From positions 2,185,001 through 2,249,000 of the forward strand of contig NZ_CP092190.1 of NCBI RefSeq assembly GCF_022344005.1: a stretch of 64,000 nt of DNA. Direction: 5' to 3'. This document shows, one piece after another, positions 39,791 to 49,959 of the stretch; the first letter of the stretch is position 1; each line of letters starts with the position of its first letter. The notes beneath the pieces were generated by a model. That model was not told the origin of the DNA, did no database searches, and saw only the letters and a list, made by a program, of their open reading frames with translations. The position numbers and the translations under genes were made by a program. The stretch comes from Deinococcus sp. KNUC1210. Lineage in GTDB: Bacteria; Deinococcota; Deinococci; Deinococcales; Deinococcaceae.

Positions 39791-41695
39791 ATGATTTCCG
39801 AAGAAAGATTTGTACTTGCTGGTATCAGCGACGATCTTGCGGTTTTCAGGCAATATTCTATGTCGCGTATTATCCCATTTGTTGCATTCCTGCTATTTGT
39901 TGATTTTCTGTATATGAGATATGAATATAGCAATTTATATTATATATCCGTTCTTTTTTTCGGCATGTCAGTGGTATTTGTATTTATCTGGATTGGAATG
40001 ATACTAAAGCCGAAGAGTGAGGTTCCATATCTTGCCATGCAGTACGTAAGTATATTTCTTTGTCTGATGTTCGCACTTTCTATATTTCTTCCTGAAAAGA
40101 CTTATCATCTTGGATACAGTATTATTCAAAATCTGGTGTGGGTCCAGGGGCTTATCATATTTTCTATTTTGAATAGTTTGCATGTTATCTATTGGAGTTC
40201 TTTAAGAGTCTTCATGCTGATATTAACCGCCATCACGGCAGCTTCAATATTAATGCTCCTGAGAGGCAATGGGAACTTTTTAGCTGTACTCTCCCTTTCA
40301 AACATTGTGATAAGTGCTTGGGCTACAATTTTTGGCTCCAGACAATTTATAACCCGGAAGGATTTACATGTGAAACAGAGCGCCAGAATAAGCGCACTGG
40401 AACACCTTGTTAACAGCGATATGTTGACAGGCCTTCCGAATCGCAGAAGTCTTTACAGCACTGTAGGGAACTATATCGATAGGGGTATTGGAGAATTTGC
40501 TGTCGCGATCATAGATATTGATAATTTTAAAGCGATTAACGACACACTTGGTCATACCAGCGGTGATGCTCTTATCGTAAGCTTCTCGCGTTTTTTGAAT
40601 AAACATTGCCGAGAAAAAAACATCGTTGCAAGAATCAGTGGCGACGAGTTTGCAATTGTGTTTCCAGAACTTACCGCAGACAATGCACTTCAATTATGTA
40701 ACGAGATACAGTCAGACCTACGCCGTACAGATGCACTGGATCATATGGACAAAGCTCTTTCACGCATAACGACAAGTATAGGCATAGCTATGTATCCACG
40801 CGACGGAATATCGTGTGAAGATCTGATAAAGCACGCAGACAGCGCCATGTACGACATAAAGAAAAGTGGCAAAAATAATATCGCTGTTTATAATAAATCC
40901 GTGCACTCGATTTTTGAACAGCAGCAGGATATAGTTCACGAGCTTGCGCTTGCTATCGAGAGAAATGAACTGTATTACGAGGTACAGCCGATATACGATA
41001 ATACCGGAAGTAGGATAATAAAAGCCGAGATGCTTATGAGGTGGAACAGTGAAAAACTCGGCAGCATACCTCCGGCACAGTTCATTCCTCTGGCAGAAAG
41101 CTCGGGATTGATTATCCAGATGGGCTGGTGGATTTTAAATCAGGGCTGTCTTCTGTCAGCCAGCGTTCCAGATATCAAAATCTGTGTCAACATTTCTGTT
41201 GCACAGCTCATCTATCCAGGATTCATGGATGGAGTGAACGAAATACTGAGGGAGTCATCGGCCGCTCCCTCTTCTCTAGCTCTCGAAATCACAGAAACAT
41301 TTATTCTTCAGAATAATCCGATCATTGCAGACGTGATGGATGAGATCTCCGGAGCTGGACTGGATATCATCATCGACGACTTTGGCGTGGGATATTCCAA
41401 TTATGACAGGCTGAAAAATCTTCCTATCGCCTGTATCAAAATCGATAAGGTCTTTGTCGATAGCCTGCTGGGTTCGGCCATCGATCAGGAGTACACCAAA
41501 GAAATCATCGGTTCGCTCGTCAGACTCGGGAAGACTGGGCACTTCACCATCACGGCGGAAGGCATCGAGGCCGTGTCCCAGCTGGAAGCCCTGCGCGAAC
41601 TGGGCTGCCATTCGATCCAGGGCTATCTGCTGGCAAGGCCCATGCTGCCCGCCAACTTCATCAAGATCGTTCAGCAATCGTATTCGGCTGGCTGA
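39791..41695 (+). CDS. Membrane-bound GGDEF-EAL protein, AT-rich DNA
   Basis: A 634-residue protein: about six membrane helices (to residue 190), then a diguanylate cyclase domain (DMLTGLPNRRSLYSTV, VAIIDIDNFKAIND, SGDEFAIVF with an intact active-site loop), then an EAL domain (AEMLMRWNSE, ITETFILQ, IDDFGVGYSNYDRL, ITAEGIEA). The EAL signature is EML, so phosphodiesterase activity is uncertain. The DNA is very AT-rich from about 39600 to 41400 (12 G/C in 39901-39960), then GC-rich again in the last 250 bases (39 of 60 in 41581-41640). That is a mark of horizontal transfer and perhaps recombination at the 3' end. It sits between argJ and argC. Confidence 0.9.
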   Translation: MISEERFVLAGISDDLAVFRQYSMSRIIPFVAFLLFVDFLYMRYEYSNLYYISVLFFGMSVVFVFIWIGMILKPKSEVPYLAMQYVSIFLCLMFALSIFLPEKTYHLGYSIIQNLVWVQGLIIFSILNSLHVIYWSSLRVFMLILTAITAASILMLLRGNGNFLAVLSLSNIVISAWATIFGSRQFITRKDLHVKQSARISALEHLVNSDMLTGLPNRRSLYSTVGNYIDRGIGEFAVAIIDIDNFKAINDTLGHTSGDALIVSFSRFLNKHCREKNIVARISGDEFAIVFPELTADNALQLCNEIQSDLRRTDALDHMDKALSRITTSIGIAMYPRDGISCEDLIKHADSAMYDIKKSGKNNIAVYNKSVHSIFEQQQDIVHELALAIERNELYYEVQPIYDNTGSRIIKAEMLMRWNSEKLGSIPPAQFIPLAESSGLIIQMGWWILNQGCLLSASVPDIKICVNISVAQLIYPGFMDGVNEILRESSAAPSSLALEITETFILQNNPIIADVMDEISGAGLDIIIDDFGVGYSNYDRLKNLPIACIKIDKVFVDSLLGSAIDQEYTKEIIGSLVRLGKTGHFTITAEGIEAVSQLEALRELGCHSIQGYLLARPMLPANFIKIVQQSYSAG

Positions 41696-41699
41696 ACGT

Positions 41700-42629
41700 T
41701 CAGGCGGAGGGGAGGCCCAGCATCAGTTCCAGATTCTGAACTGCCGCGCCGCTCGCACCCTTGCCCAGATTGTCGAGGCTTGCCACCAGCAGCGCCTGCT
41801 CGTGGTCGTTGGCATAGACGAACAGATCCAGCAGGTTGGTATCCTGCAGCGCCTGCGGATCGAGAATGGTCGGCGCACCTTCCATCGGCTGCACCCGCAC
41901 GACTGCCTGACCGCTGTAATGCCGCTCCAGCGCGGCGTGCAGCTCGTGGGCGGTGGCGCCGAGCTGCCGCAGATGCAGCGGAATCTGCACGATCATGCCC
42001 TGCCGCCAGTCACCCACGTTGGGCGCGAAGATCGGGGGCGTGCTCAGGCCGCCGTAGCGCTGCATTTCCGGCACGTGCTTGTGATTGAGCGTCAGGCCGT
42101 AACTCTTGAAGTGGCCGCCCATCGGGTGTTCGGGCGTGCCGGGAACTTCATGCGCGTCGACCAGCGCCCGCCCGCCCCCGCTGTACCCGGAAAACCCCTG
42201 CACGCTCACCGGGAAGTCTGACGGCAGCAGCCCCGCTTCGGTCAGCGGGCGCAGCAGGGCAATGGCTCCGGTGGCGTAACAGCCGGGATTGCTGACACGC
42301 GTGGCCACACGGACGGCTTCGGCCTGCCCTGCCGTCAGTTCCGGAAAGCCGTAGGTCCAGTCGGGCGCGACGCGGTGGGCGCTGGAAGCGTCGAGAATGC
42401 GCGTGCTGAGATTCTCGATCAGGCCCACGGCCTCGCGGGCAAGGTCGTCGTGCAGGCACAGAATCGCCACGTCGGCGGCGTTCAGCAGCTCTCTGCGGGC
42501 CTGCGGGTCTTTGCGCCGCGCCGGGTCGATGCTCAGCAGTTCGATGTCGTTTCTGTGTTCCAGCCGCGAGCGAATCTGAAGGCCCGTGGTGCCGGCCTCG
42601 CCGTCGATAAAAATCCTGGGAAGACGCAT
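41700..42629 (-). CDS. argC: N-acetyl-gamma-glutamyl-phosphate reductase (short form)
   Basis: A 309-residue arginine-pathway enzyme of the short, type 2 form. It has [17 protein letters not shown], the active-site cysteine in [19 protein letters not shown], and [14 protein letters not shown] with the conserved GYSGGG. An AGGAGAG site precedes ATG 42629. It lies directly upstream of argF's stop region on the same strand, so argF-argC are probably linked. Confidence 0.9.
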   Translation of the reverse strand: MRLPRIFIDGEAGTTGLQIRSRLEHRNDIELLSIDPARRKDPQARRELLNAADVAILCLHDDLAREAVGLIENLSTRILDASSAHRVAPDWTYGFPELTAGQAEAVRVATRVSNPGCYATGAIALLRPLTEAGLLPSDFPVSVQGFSGYSGGGRALVDAHEVPGTPEHPMGGHFKSYGLTLNHKHVPEMQRYGGLSTPPIFAPNVGDWRQGMIVQIPLHLRQLGATAHELHAALERHYSGQAVVRVQPMEGAPTILDPQALQDTNLLDLFVYANDHEQALLVASLDNLGKGASGAAVQNLELMLGLPSA

Positions 42630-42707
42630 GGGTTTATTCTCTCCTGAGCAGGGTGGCGGATCGGAAATGCAGACGGCGCGGCGCAGCAGTTCGCGCCGGG
42701 CACGGCG

Positions 42708-43686
42708 TCACCACCTCGGCTTCAGCTCGCCCATGAGGTGATACAGCAGCGCCTTCTGAGCGTGCAGCCGGTTCTCGGCCTGATCGAAGACCCGGCTCTT
42801 CGGGTGTTCGGTGGCTTCCGGCACGGTCTCCTCGCCGTAGTGGGCGGGCAGGCAGTGCAGAAAGATGCCGTGCGGCGCGAGTCGGTCGAGCATGGCGGGC
42901 GTGACCTGATAGCCCTGAAAGGCCTTGCGGCGCAGCTCGGCCTGATCTTCCTGGCCCATCGAAATCCAGACATCGGTGTACAGCACGTCGGCTCCGTCGA
43001 TGGCCGCGAGGTTGTTGGTGAGCGTGACCTCTGCACCGCGCCGCACCGCGTCGAGCAGCACAGCGCCGTTGGGTTCGTAGCCCACCGGGGTCACGATGGT
43101 GACGTGCGAACCGGTCAGAACGCCCATATGAATGTGGCTGTTGGCGAGGTTGTTGCCGTCACCGATGTACACCACGCGCTTGCCCCTGGCGTCGCCCAGC
43201 TCTTCCTCGATGGTCTGATAGTCGGCCAGAAGCTGCACCGGATGCAGCATGTCCGACAGGCCGTTGACGACCGGGATGGCAGCGTGGTCGGCCAGTTCGG
43301 TCAGGGTCTGTTGCAGGTATACCCGCGCCATGATGCCGTCGACCCAGCGTTCCAGATTGCGTGCCACATCCGACACGCGCTCGCGCTTGCCCAGCCCGAT
43401 CTCCTGATTCGAGAGCGTGATGGCGTGCCCGCCGAGCTGATACATGCCCACATCGAAGGTTCGTGCGCGTTCGCAGGCTCGCCTTCTCGAAGACCAGCGC
43501 CAGCGACAGACCCGCCAACGGCTTGACGCTTCGCCATTCGCCGCGCTTCATGCTGGCGGCGGTGTCGAGCACGGCCCGCAGTTCGCTGCCGGTCATGTCG
43601 AGGTTGGATAAAAAATCGCGCCCCGCCAGCACCGGGGCAGGCAATGTTTCAGGCGTCAGCAGGGTGGGCGCGGCTTGAGCGGTCAT
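42708..43686 (-). CDS. argF: Ornithine carbamoyltransferase, frameshifted
   Basis: A 325-residue enzyme once corrected. From ATG 43686 the first frame has GRDFLSNLDMTGSELRAVL and LALVFEKASLRTRT (carbamoyl-phosphate site); the second has VGMYQLGGHAI, PVVNGLSDMLHPVQLLADYQTIEE (landmark HPVQLLADY), FLHCLPAHYGEE. They join at an extra T in 43460-43461 of the plus strand; removing it gives RTRTTFDVGMYQLGG. A TATAAT box lies eight bases before ATG, so the mRNA is probably leaderless. The gene is likely functional with a sequence error. Confidence 0.88.
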
Positions 43687-43694
43687 AGACGAGG

Positions 43695-43700
43695 ATTATA
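43695..43700 (-). promoter_or_regulatory. argF -10 box
   Basis: An exact TATAAT on the minus strand ends eight bases before the argF ATG. The transcript would begin near the start codon, so translation would be leaderless. I see no clear -35 box. Confidence 0.65.
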
Positions 43701-43715
43701 CATATTCATCGTCAG

Positions 43716-43729
43716 TGCATGTTCATGCA
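43716..43729. promoter_or_regulatory. Palindrome upstream of argF
   Basis: TGCATGTTCATGCA is a 14-base inverted repeat (6-bp arms around TT) about 16 bases upstream of the argF -10 box. A nearby GATGAATATGTATAATCC also resembles half of an ArgR-type box. This may be an operator, but spacing does not fit the usual tandem ARG boxes. Confidence 0.4.
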
Positions 43730-43768
43730 ACCCTTCAAGTATCGCAGTGGTCTGCGGGCCGGGCGCGT

Positions 43769-44110
43769 TCAGGTGCTGCCCAGCCGCAGCACCCGCAGCA
43801 GCAGCGTCAGGGCGAGGGCCAGTCCCAGAAACAGCGCTGCCAGCCCCGGACGCGACGTGGTGGCCAGGCCCAGGGCGGCGAGGGCGTACAGCAGCAGTTC
43901 GAGCGCCAGATGTGCTGGAGCGGACAGCGGAAAATTTGCGCGGGGTGCCAGGAACAGGCCCCACACCACGGCGAAGACCACAGGCGCACCGATGCCCAGC
44001 AGCAGCCTCAGCGCAGTCGTCGTTCCGCTCCGCAGGCCCCACGACGACACGGCGGCGAGCATGACCAGTTCGAGGACAAATGCCAGCGTCAACAGGACTG
44101 CTTTCAACAT
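43769..44110 (-). CDS. DUF2568 (YrdB-like) membrane protein
   Basis: A 113-residue protein with four hydrophobic helices and the pattern LAFVLELVMLAAVSSWGL, WGLFLAPRA and LALELLLYALAALGL typical of the YrdB/DUF2568 family. The W-G-L-F-x-A-P-R-A loop is the best landmark. Function is unknown. It follows purU on the minus strand. Confidence 0.75.
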   Translation of the reverse strand: MLKAVLLTLAFVLELVMLAAVSSWGLRSGTTTALRLLLGIGAPVVFAVVWGLFLAPRANFPLSAPAHLALELLLYALAALGLATTSRPGLAALFLGLALALTLLLRVLRLGST

Positions 44111-44159
44111 GGGGCCTCCATCCGGCTGTGGGGTGGCGCGGCAGTGCGAAGGGGTTGCC

Positions 44160-45050
44160 TCAGAACACCATCGTCTTGTTTCCGTGGACCAGCACGCGGT
44201 CTTCGACGTGGGCTTTCACGGCACGGGCCAGCACCTGCCGCTCTACATCGCGGCCCAGGCGCATCAGGGTTCCGGGCGTTTCGCGGTGCGTGACCCGCGC
44301 CACGTCCTGTTCGATGATCGGCCCGGCGTCCAGTTCCTCGGTGACGTAGTGGGCCGTGGCTCCGACCAGTTTGACACCGCGATTGAAGGCGGCCCGGTAC
44401 GGATTGGCTCCGACGAAAGCAGGCAGAAACGAATGATGGATATTGATGACCGGCACGCCGACCTGCTGCAGGAAGTCGCCCGATAGAATCTGCATGTACC
44501 GCGCCATCACCACGAAATCGACTTTTCCCTGAAGCAGCGCCAGTTGCTCGGCTTCGGCCTGGGCTTTGGTGTCCTTGCTGACCGGGATGACGTGAAAGGG
44601 CAGGCCGAACATCTCGGCGTCGGCCCGCAGCGCCTCGTGGTTGCTGATGATGACCGGGATTTCCACGTCCAGCTCGCCGCGCCGCCAGCGCCACAGCAGA
44701 TCGAGAAAGCAGTGGTCGTACTGGCTGACCAGAATGCCCATGCGCTTGGGCTGGTCGCTGTACCAGATGTGCCAGTTCATCTCGAACGGCTCGGCCACCA
44801 CTGCCGCGAAGGCCCGCTCGAAGGCTCCGCGTGCCAGGTCCAGCCCTTCGAGATAGAACTCCATCCGCATGAAGAACTGTCCACCCTCGGGGTCGGTGGA
44901 ATGCTGATCGCTGTGGATGATGTTGGCCCCGTGGTTGTGCAGAAACTGCGACACTGCCGCCACGATGCCGCGTTTGTCGGGGCAGGAGATGGTGAGACGG
45001 GCGGTGTTCTCGGGCGTGCGGGCAGGGGTCAGGCGGGCGTCCAGCGTCAT
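44160..45050 (-). CDS. purU: Formyltetrahydrofolate deformylase
   Basis: A 296-residue enzyme that hydrolyses 10-formyl-tetrahydrofolate to formate for purine synthesis. An N-terminal ACT domain ([21 protein letters not shown]) is followed by a formyltransferase fold with [17 protein letters not shown] and [20 protein letters not shown], which hold the catalytic Asn-His-Asp set. I choose ATG 45050 because a TATGCT box lies 7 bases upstream; ATG 45062 is the alternative. Confidence 0.9.
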   Translation of the reverse strand: MTLDARLTPARTPENTARLTISCPDKRGIVAAVSQFLHNHGANIIHSDQHSTDPEGGQFFMRMEFYLEGLDLARGAFERAFAAVVAEPFEMNWHIWYSDQPKRMGILVSQYDHCFLDLLWRWRRGELDVEIPVIISNHEALRADAEMFGLPFHVIPVSKDTKAQAEAEQLALLQGKVDFVVMARYMQILSGDFLQQVGVPVINIHHSFLPAFVGANPYRAAFNRGVKLVGATAHYVTEELDAGPIIEQDVARVTHRETPGTLMRLGRDVERQVLARAVKAHVEDRVLVHGNKTMVF

Positions 45051-45094
45051 GCTGGAGAGCATAGCGTGGGCGACCCTGACAGGAGCCGTAACAA

Positions 45095-45125
45095 ATAAAC
45101 AGGCCCCCGGCACCGGTCCGGAGGC
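45095..45125 (-). terminator. Probable terminator between 45165 gene and purU
   Basis: On the minus strand GCCTCCGG and CCGGGGGC arms (one mismatch) around a 7-base loop are followed by CTGTTTATTTGTT. It ends the membrane protein gene at 45165. Confidence 0.55.
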
Positions 45126-45164
45126 TCTGAAGATTGGGTCTGGCTGTCGGGCCGAAAGAGTCGC

Positions 45165-45614
45165 TCAGCGGCTACAGTAGGCCGTGACTTCCTGATCGAA
45201 GGCCCCGATCAGGCCGAACACGCCCAGCAGCGTGCCGACCGGAAAATTCAGCAGGCCCAGAATAAACATCACGATCGCCACGATGCGGCCCCAGCTCTTG
45301 CCCTGCTGCACGGCCCGCAGCGTGAAGAAGTACAGCACCGCCACGCCGACCTGAACGATCTCGACCACCCAGATCGACGCCGAAACGAACGTCAGGATGG
45401 TATGCAGGTCGGTGGGCGAGAGGCTGTTGGCGGTGTCGGTGTTGACGCTGGCGCTGTTCAGGATCGCGCTGAGAAACGGCAGGATCAGCGGCAGGAACAG
45501 GATGCCCAGAACTTGCAGCACCAGCAGAATGATCAGCGGGACCGTCACCCAGCTCAGGCGTTGGGGCGTTCCACGTACATATCCAGGCGGAGGTGAAGCC
45601 GGTGGAAAGGTCAT
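45165..45614 (-). CDS. Membrane protein of unknown function
   Basis: A 149-residue protein with a proline-rich N-terminus and about three hydrophobic helices (residues 23-52, 72-98 and 108-138). A TACGTT box lies five bases before ATG 45614, consistent with leaderless expression. No family is recognised. Confidence 0.55.
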   Translation of the reverse strand: MTFPPASPPPGYVRGTPQRLSWVTVPLIILLVLQVLGILFLPLILPFLSAILNSASVNTDTANSLSPTDLHTILTFVSASIWVVEIVQVGVAVLYFFTLRAVQQGKSWGRIVAIVMFILGLLNFPVGTLLGVFGLIGAFDQEVTAYCSR

Positions 45615-45717
45615 GCCCTAACGTAACAGAAAGCACACTTGAATACCATTCAAAGTCGAGCGCTGCTTAAGAAGAAGGAGAGACGATAACAGGCAGGACA
45701 CAGCTCAAAGACGGCTC

Positions 45718-46840
45718 TCAGTTACCGTAACTGACGCGGTAGATGCTGCCGGTCTGGTCGTCGGTAATCAGCAGCGAGCCGTCGGGCGCACTGACGACCC
45801 CGGCGGGGCGGCCCCGGCTGGTCTGTCCGTCCAGAAAGCCCGTCATGAAATCGCTGACCTTGCCGCTCTGAGGGTCGATCATCACGACCTTGTCGCCGCT
45901 GCGCTGCGAGCGGTTCCAGGAGCCGTGCAGCGCGGCGAACAGCATGCCCTGATATGCGGCGGGAAAGGTCTTGCCGCTGTAGAAATTGATGCCCAGGGGG
46001 GCGCTGTGGGCAGTCACGGTCGCGAAGGCGGCGGTGGCGTTCTGGCAGGTCGCGGCGGTTTTGCGTCCGAAATCCTTGTCGTAGATCTGGGTACCGTTCA
46101 GGGTGTAGCAGTAGGGCCAGCCATAGAAGCCGCCTGCCTTGAGCCTATAGAAACTTTCCGGCGGAATGTCGTCGCCCAGGTTGTCGCGCCCGTTGTTGCT
46201 GGCGTACAGCACATTGTCCTTCCAGGCCAGGCCCACCGCATTGCGAAGCCCACTGGCATACAGCTTGCCGTTCTTGCCGTCGGCGTCGTAGACCCACACC
46301 GAGGCGCGTTTGGGGTCGCTCTCCTCGCAGACGTTGCAGCTGCTGCCCGACGCCACATACATGCGGTTATCGGGACCGAAGACGATGGTGCGGGTGCTGT
46401 GACCGCCGCCGGTCGGCAGATCGACCAGTTTGCTGGGGCCGCCGCTCGCCTTCAGGTCGCCACTTTTGTACGCGAAACGCAGCACGGCGTCGGTGGTCGC
46501 CACGTACAGATAATCGCCGTGAAAGGCCAGGCCGTGCGGCTGGTTCAGGCCCTCCGCGAAGGTCTGCTGGCTGTCGGGCTTGCCGTCTTTGTTGCGGTCC
46601 GGAAACACGTAGACCCGGCCTGCCCCCTGGTCGCTCACGAACATGTCGCCGTTGGGAGCCGCTGCCATCAGGCGCGGATTTTTCAGGCCGCTGGCGTACA
46701 GGTTGACCTTGAACCCGGTCGGTACCTTCAGGCTGGACACCAGCGAATCGTTCTGCCGCTGCCTGCGTGGTGGGCGAGCAGGCGAGCAGCGCAAAGCCCA
46801 GCAGCGTCAAGGCCCGCGAACGGGTGAAGTTGAGGATCAT
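45718..46840 (-). CDS. PQQ-dependent sugar dehydrogenase-like (sorbosone dehydrogenase) lipoprotein, frameshifted
   Basis: About 373 residues once corrected. From ATG 46840 the signal peptide MILNFTRSRALTLLGFAL has a lipobox LLAC, then the frame breaks near 46756-46757. Removing one base gives QAAQNDSLVSSLKVPTGFKVNLYASGL. The rest is a six-bladed beta-propeller: NPRLMAAAPNGDMFVSD, NQPHGLAFHGDYLYVA, GPDNRMYVASGSSCNVCEE, YGWPYCY, FYSGKTFPAAYQGMLFAALHGSWNRS and GRPAGVVSAPDGSLLITDD. That is the pattern of the glucose/sorbosone dehydrogenase family that uses PQQ. Confidence 0.82.
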
Positions 46841-46927
46841 AGCTCATGCAACCACGCCGCCGTGAGAGGGCGCGGCAGAGTCGCTAAACACGTGGTCAAG
46901 GAACCCTGCACAGGGCCTTTTTCCGGT

Positions 46928-47362
46928 TCAGAAGGCGAACACCGAGCCGAGCAGCGACAGCAGATCGGGGTCGAACAGCCACGCCCCCAGAAGCAGGGTA
47001 CTGCTGGTGCCAAACGTCCAGGCGGCCACTTTCGCGGTCGTTTTCAGCAGCAGGGCGGCGAGCGGGAACAGCGCGAGCAGATAGAGCACGAAGATCAGTC
47101 CGGCTGAGCGGGCGACGAGCGTGCTGACGTGATCGAGGTCGAAGTGGACGCCGCCGAAGGTGATGACGTACAGGAAGAAGGCGGCGACCGACAGCAGGAA
47201 CACCACCAGCCAGAAGGCGGCGATGATCGGTACTGCGGCAGCGAGCGCGGTGCTGAGAAACGCCAGAAGTCTCAGCGCCCACAGCCACGGCGGAACAGGG
47301 TGGTCTCTGGAGTTGGGTTCCGGCTCAGTCCCGCGTGGCGGCCACATACTCAAAGCTTGCAC
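46928..47362 (-). CDS. Membrane protein of unknown function
   Basis: A 144-residue protein with four hydrophobic helices (residues 27-53, 55-75, 83-108 and 112-140). The start could be ATG 47362 or 47347; either way the first residues overlap the end of aroA, so the two are probably co-transcribed. No family is recognised. Confidence 0.5.
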   Translation of the reverse strand: MQALSMWPPRGTEPEPNSRDHPVPPWLWALRLLAFLSTALAAAVPIIAAFWLVVFLLSVAAFFLYVITFGGVHFDLDHVSTLVARSAGLIFVLYLLALFPLAALLLKTTAKVAAWTFGTSSTLLLGAWLFDPDLLSLLGSVFAF

Positions 47363-48677
47363 CCAATTCTTCCAGATGGCGGAAGAACATCGGGTAGCTC
47401 TTACGGATGTGGTGCGCTCCGGTGATGCGGATGGGCGAGGTGGCCCGCAGCCCGATCAGCGTCAGCAGCATGATCATGCGGTGGTCGCCGTGTCCGTCGG
47501 CAGTGACGCCGCCTGCCACGCTCGCCGCTCCGCTGATGCTCAGGCTGTCGTTCGTCTCCGCCGCCCTGAAGCCCAGTTTCTCCAGTTCACGGCGGGTGTC
47601 CGAGATGCGGTCGCATTCCTTCAGGCGCAGGGTATAGACGTTTTCCCAGGTGGTCTGGCCCTCGGCAAACGCGGCGGTGGCGGTCAGGGCCTGCACCGCG
47701 TCGGTAAAGCCGTCGCCGTCGCGGGTCACGGCCCGCAGCGGCTGACCTCCGTGCACCGTCAGGCTGTCGCCCGTCCGCACGATGTCGGCTCCCATCTCGC
47801 GCAGCACATTCACGGCCTCGCGTTCGCCCTGAAGATCGTTTTCGCGCAGGTTCGACAGCCGAACGTCTCCGGGCAGCAGGGCGGCTGCCGCCAGAATCGC
47901 CGCCGAGCCGGGGTAGTCGCCCGGCACCATGATGCGGCTGGCCTGATACGCCTGAGCGCCGGGAATGCTGATGCGCGACAGGTTGTTGTTGGCGATGGCC
48001 CGGATGCCGAAGGCGCTGAGCGTGTCGAGCGTCTGGCGCAGCGGGGCGTGGCTCTTGATGTCGCCCGTCAGGTGCAGATCGAGGCCAGCGGGCAGCAGCG
48101 GAGCCAGAAACATCAGCGCGGAGGCGTACTGGCTGGACTTTTCCGCCGAGACTTCCAGCGCACCGCCGCGCACCGGGCCAGACAGCGAGATGGGAAATTT
48201 CCCGTCCTGGCTGCTGACCTGTGCGCCCAGCCGCGACAGGGCTTCCAGCAGGTCGCCCTGGGGCCGCTTGCCCAGCGAGTCGGGATAATCGGTGACGAAG
48301 CGGGTGCCGGTGGTCAGGACAGAGACGCCCATCAGGAAGCGGGCCACCGCGCCCGCGTTGCCGGGGTTCAGGGTCACGTCCGCGCCCGGTTTCGCTCCGA
48401 AGCCGCGAATCACTGCGTCGTCTCCGATGAGTTCCACGCCTGCGCCCCAGGCCTGAAGGCAGCGCAGCATCGCCCCGGCATCCTCGCTGGTCGCCACGCC
48501 CACCACGCGCACCTCACCCGCAGTCAGGGCGGCGGCCAGCAGATACCGGGTGGTGTAGTTCTTGCTGGGCTGGGCACGCAGGGTGCCGCGCAACTCGCGG
48601 GCCGGATGCACCACCACATCGAAGCTGTCGGGCATGCCGTCGGCGTGAGGGGCGTGCTGGGAAGCAGGCGTGGTCAT
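47325..48677 (-). CDS. aroA: 3-phosphoshikimate 1-carboxyvinyltransferase (EPSP synthase)
   Basis: A 450-residue shikimate-pathway enzyme. It has a divergent N-terminal site AQPSKNYTTRYLLAAAL (the usual PGSKS is PSKN here), NAGAVARFLMGVSVL in place of NAGTAMR, SLGKRPQGDLLEAL, LKECDRISDTRRELEKLG and GDHRMIMLLTL. The substrate-loop variants place it among the more divergent EPSP synthases. The TAGCGT box lies five bases before ATG 48677. Confidence 0.9.
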   Translation of the reverse strand: MTTPASQHAPHADGMPDSFDVVVHPARELRGTLRAQPSKNYTTRYLLAAALTAGEVRVVGVATSEDAGAMLRCLQAWGAGVELIGDDAVIRGFGAKPGADVTLNPGNAGAVARFLMGVSVLTTGTRFVTDYPDSLGKRPQGDLLEALSRLGAQVSSQDGKFPISLSGPVRGGALEVSAEKSSQYASALMFLAPLLPAGLDLHLTGDIKSHAPLRQTLDTLSAFGIRAIANNNLSRISIPGAQAYQASRIMVPGDYPGSAAILAAAALLPGDVRLSNLRENDLQGEREAVNVLREMGADIVRTGDSLTVHGGQPLRAVTRDGDGFTDAVQALTATAAFAEGQTTWENVYTLRLKECDRISDTRRELEKLGFRAAETNDSLSISGAASVAGGVTADGHGDHRMIMLLTLIGLRATSPIRITGAHHIRKSYPMFFRHLEELGASFEYVAATRD

Positions 48678-48754
48678 GCCATACGCTACCCTGCCGACCC
48701 GCGCTCAGCCGTTTGGCTGTCTGTATCGGCACCGAATTTTTTTAAACTCTGAAG

Positions 48755-49207
48755 ATGACGACGCCTGAAGCCGTTTCCACCGAATTCGCGCCCGGTCAGT
48801 GCTGGGCCTACCGCACCCGCTCGGGTGAAGAGGCGTCGCGCCTGCTCGTATTGAAGGTGGAGGTGCTGAACGGCGAGGAGGTGGTGCATCTCAGCATCGG
48901 CGGTCTGGCGATGAAAAACCCCCTGAGTCCGGACGGGGTGACGCGGCAGATCGGACATACGCCCATTGCCGCGTCGGCCCTGCGCCGCAGCGTGACCCAT
49001 CTGGAAGAACGCGGAGCAGAGCTGCCGGAAGACGAGTCTGGGTATCAGCAGTGGAAAGCGGCGGCGGACCGGGGCGAGGCGGGCGTGTTCACGCTGGAGG
49101 TCGCGGGCCTCGTGGACGCGATGGAGGAGGCGCTCAACACCGCTCACTCAAAGCAGCAGCCGAGCAGCGTCTTTGGCAAGAGCAACCGCCGTACCCTGAA
49201 GCGCTGA
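48755..49207 (+). CDS. Hypothetical protein
   Basis: A 150-residue soluble protein (TEFAPGQCWAYRTRSGEEASRL at the N-terminus; EVAGLVDAMEEALN near the end). The first third looks like a small beta-barrel. A TAAACT box six bases before ATG 48755 suggests leaderless expression. No family is recognised. It is divergent from aroA. Confidence 0.55.
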   Translation: MTTPEAVSTEFAPGQCWAYRTRSGEEASRLLVLKVEVLNGEEVVHLSIGGLAMKNPLSPDGVTRQIGHTPIAASALRRSVTHLEERGAELPEDESGYQQWKAAADRGEAGVFTLEVAGLVDAMEEALNTAHSKQQPSSVFGKSNRRTLKR

Positions 49208-49243
49208 ACACCCGGAGGGAACGGCGGGGTGCGCCTGCCGCGC

Positions 49244-49813
49244 TCAGGAACGCCCGGACTGCTGTTTTTCCTGCATGGCCGCATTGAAGGCCGCCGACTG
49301 CCCGCGTGCAATCGAAAGGGTGTGCCAGTCGGGGCCGCGCAGGGTCTTGACCAGCAGCACGAGCTGATAGACGTGCCCGCTGTAATGCGCCACCTGCCGT
49401 TGCAGGGCTTCCAGAACGGTATGCGTCTCACCCCGGATGCTGAGGGTGCGGGTCAGGTCGGCGGGGGTCAGGGCGTCGAGAGCCTTCAGAAAAACCGTCC
49501 ACCCCGCTTCCCAGATGGCCCACAGTTCCGCGCCCGTCTGCTGGCCTTCCTCGAATTCGGCGTCGCGGTTGCGCGTGGCCTGCTCGCCGTCCTGATCGGC
49601 GCGGTAGCCGTGCTGGAGTGCGCCCCAGCGCGAGTGCATGTTGCCGCTCAGGTGCTGCACCGTGACGGCGGCAGAGTTGCCCCCAGCCGACAGAACCGCG
49701 TGCCACTCCTGCTCGTGGAGCTGCTTTAAAGCACCTTCGCCCAGCGTTTTGACGCCGCGCAGACGGGTTCGCAGGTCGGACAGGTACAGATCGCCCAGTT
49801 CATTCCCTTGCAT
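49244..49813 (-). CDS. DinB-like (DUF1572) protein
   Basis: A 189-residue four-helix protein with the metal-binding histidines of this family in [14 protein letters not shown] and [14 protein letters not shown]. Similar proteins are found near S-nitrosothiol or bacillithiol metabolism, but the substrate is unknown. I use ATG 49813, with a TACACT box five bases upstream. A frame to 49948 overlaps the divergent map promoter. Confidence 0.7.
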   Translation of the reverse strand: MQGNELGDLYLSDLRTRLRGVKTLGEGALKQLHEQEWHAVLSAGGNSAAVTVQHLSGNMHSRWGALQHGYRADQDGEQATRNRDAEFEEGQQTGAELWAIWEAGWTVFLKALDALTPADLTRTLSIRGETHTVLEALQRQVAHYSGHVYQLVLLVKTLRGPDWHTLSIARGQSAAFNAAMQEKQQSGRS

Positions 49814-49959
49814 ACCCGAGTGTAAATCCAGTCGGCCTGCCTTCTTCGGCATCGCTTGGAAAGGCAGACACCGCTGAGCGGGCGTGCAGAGCCGTCCGGA
49901 CGGCGATTTCTGCTGCTGGCCTCCATTCCCGGTTTCCGGGAACTGCACTACAGTGGGGT

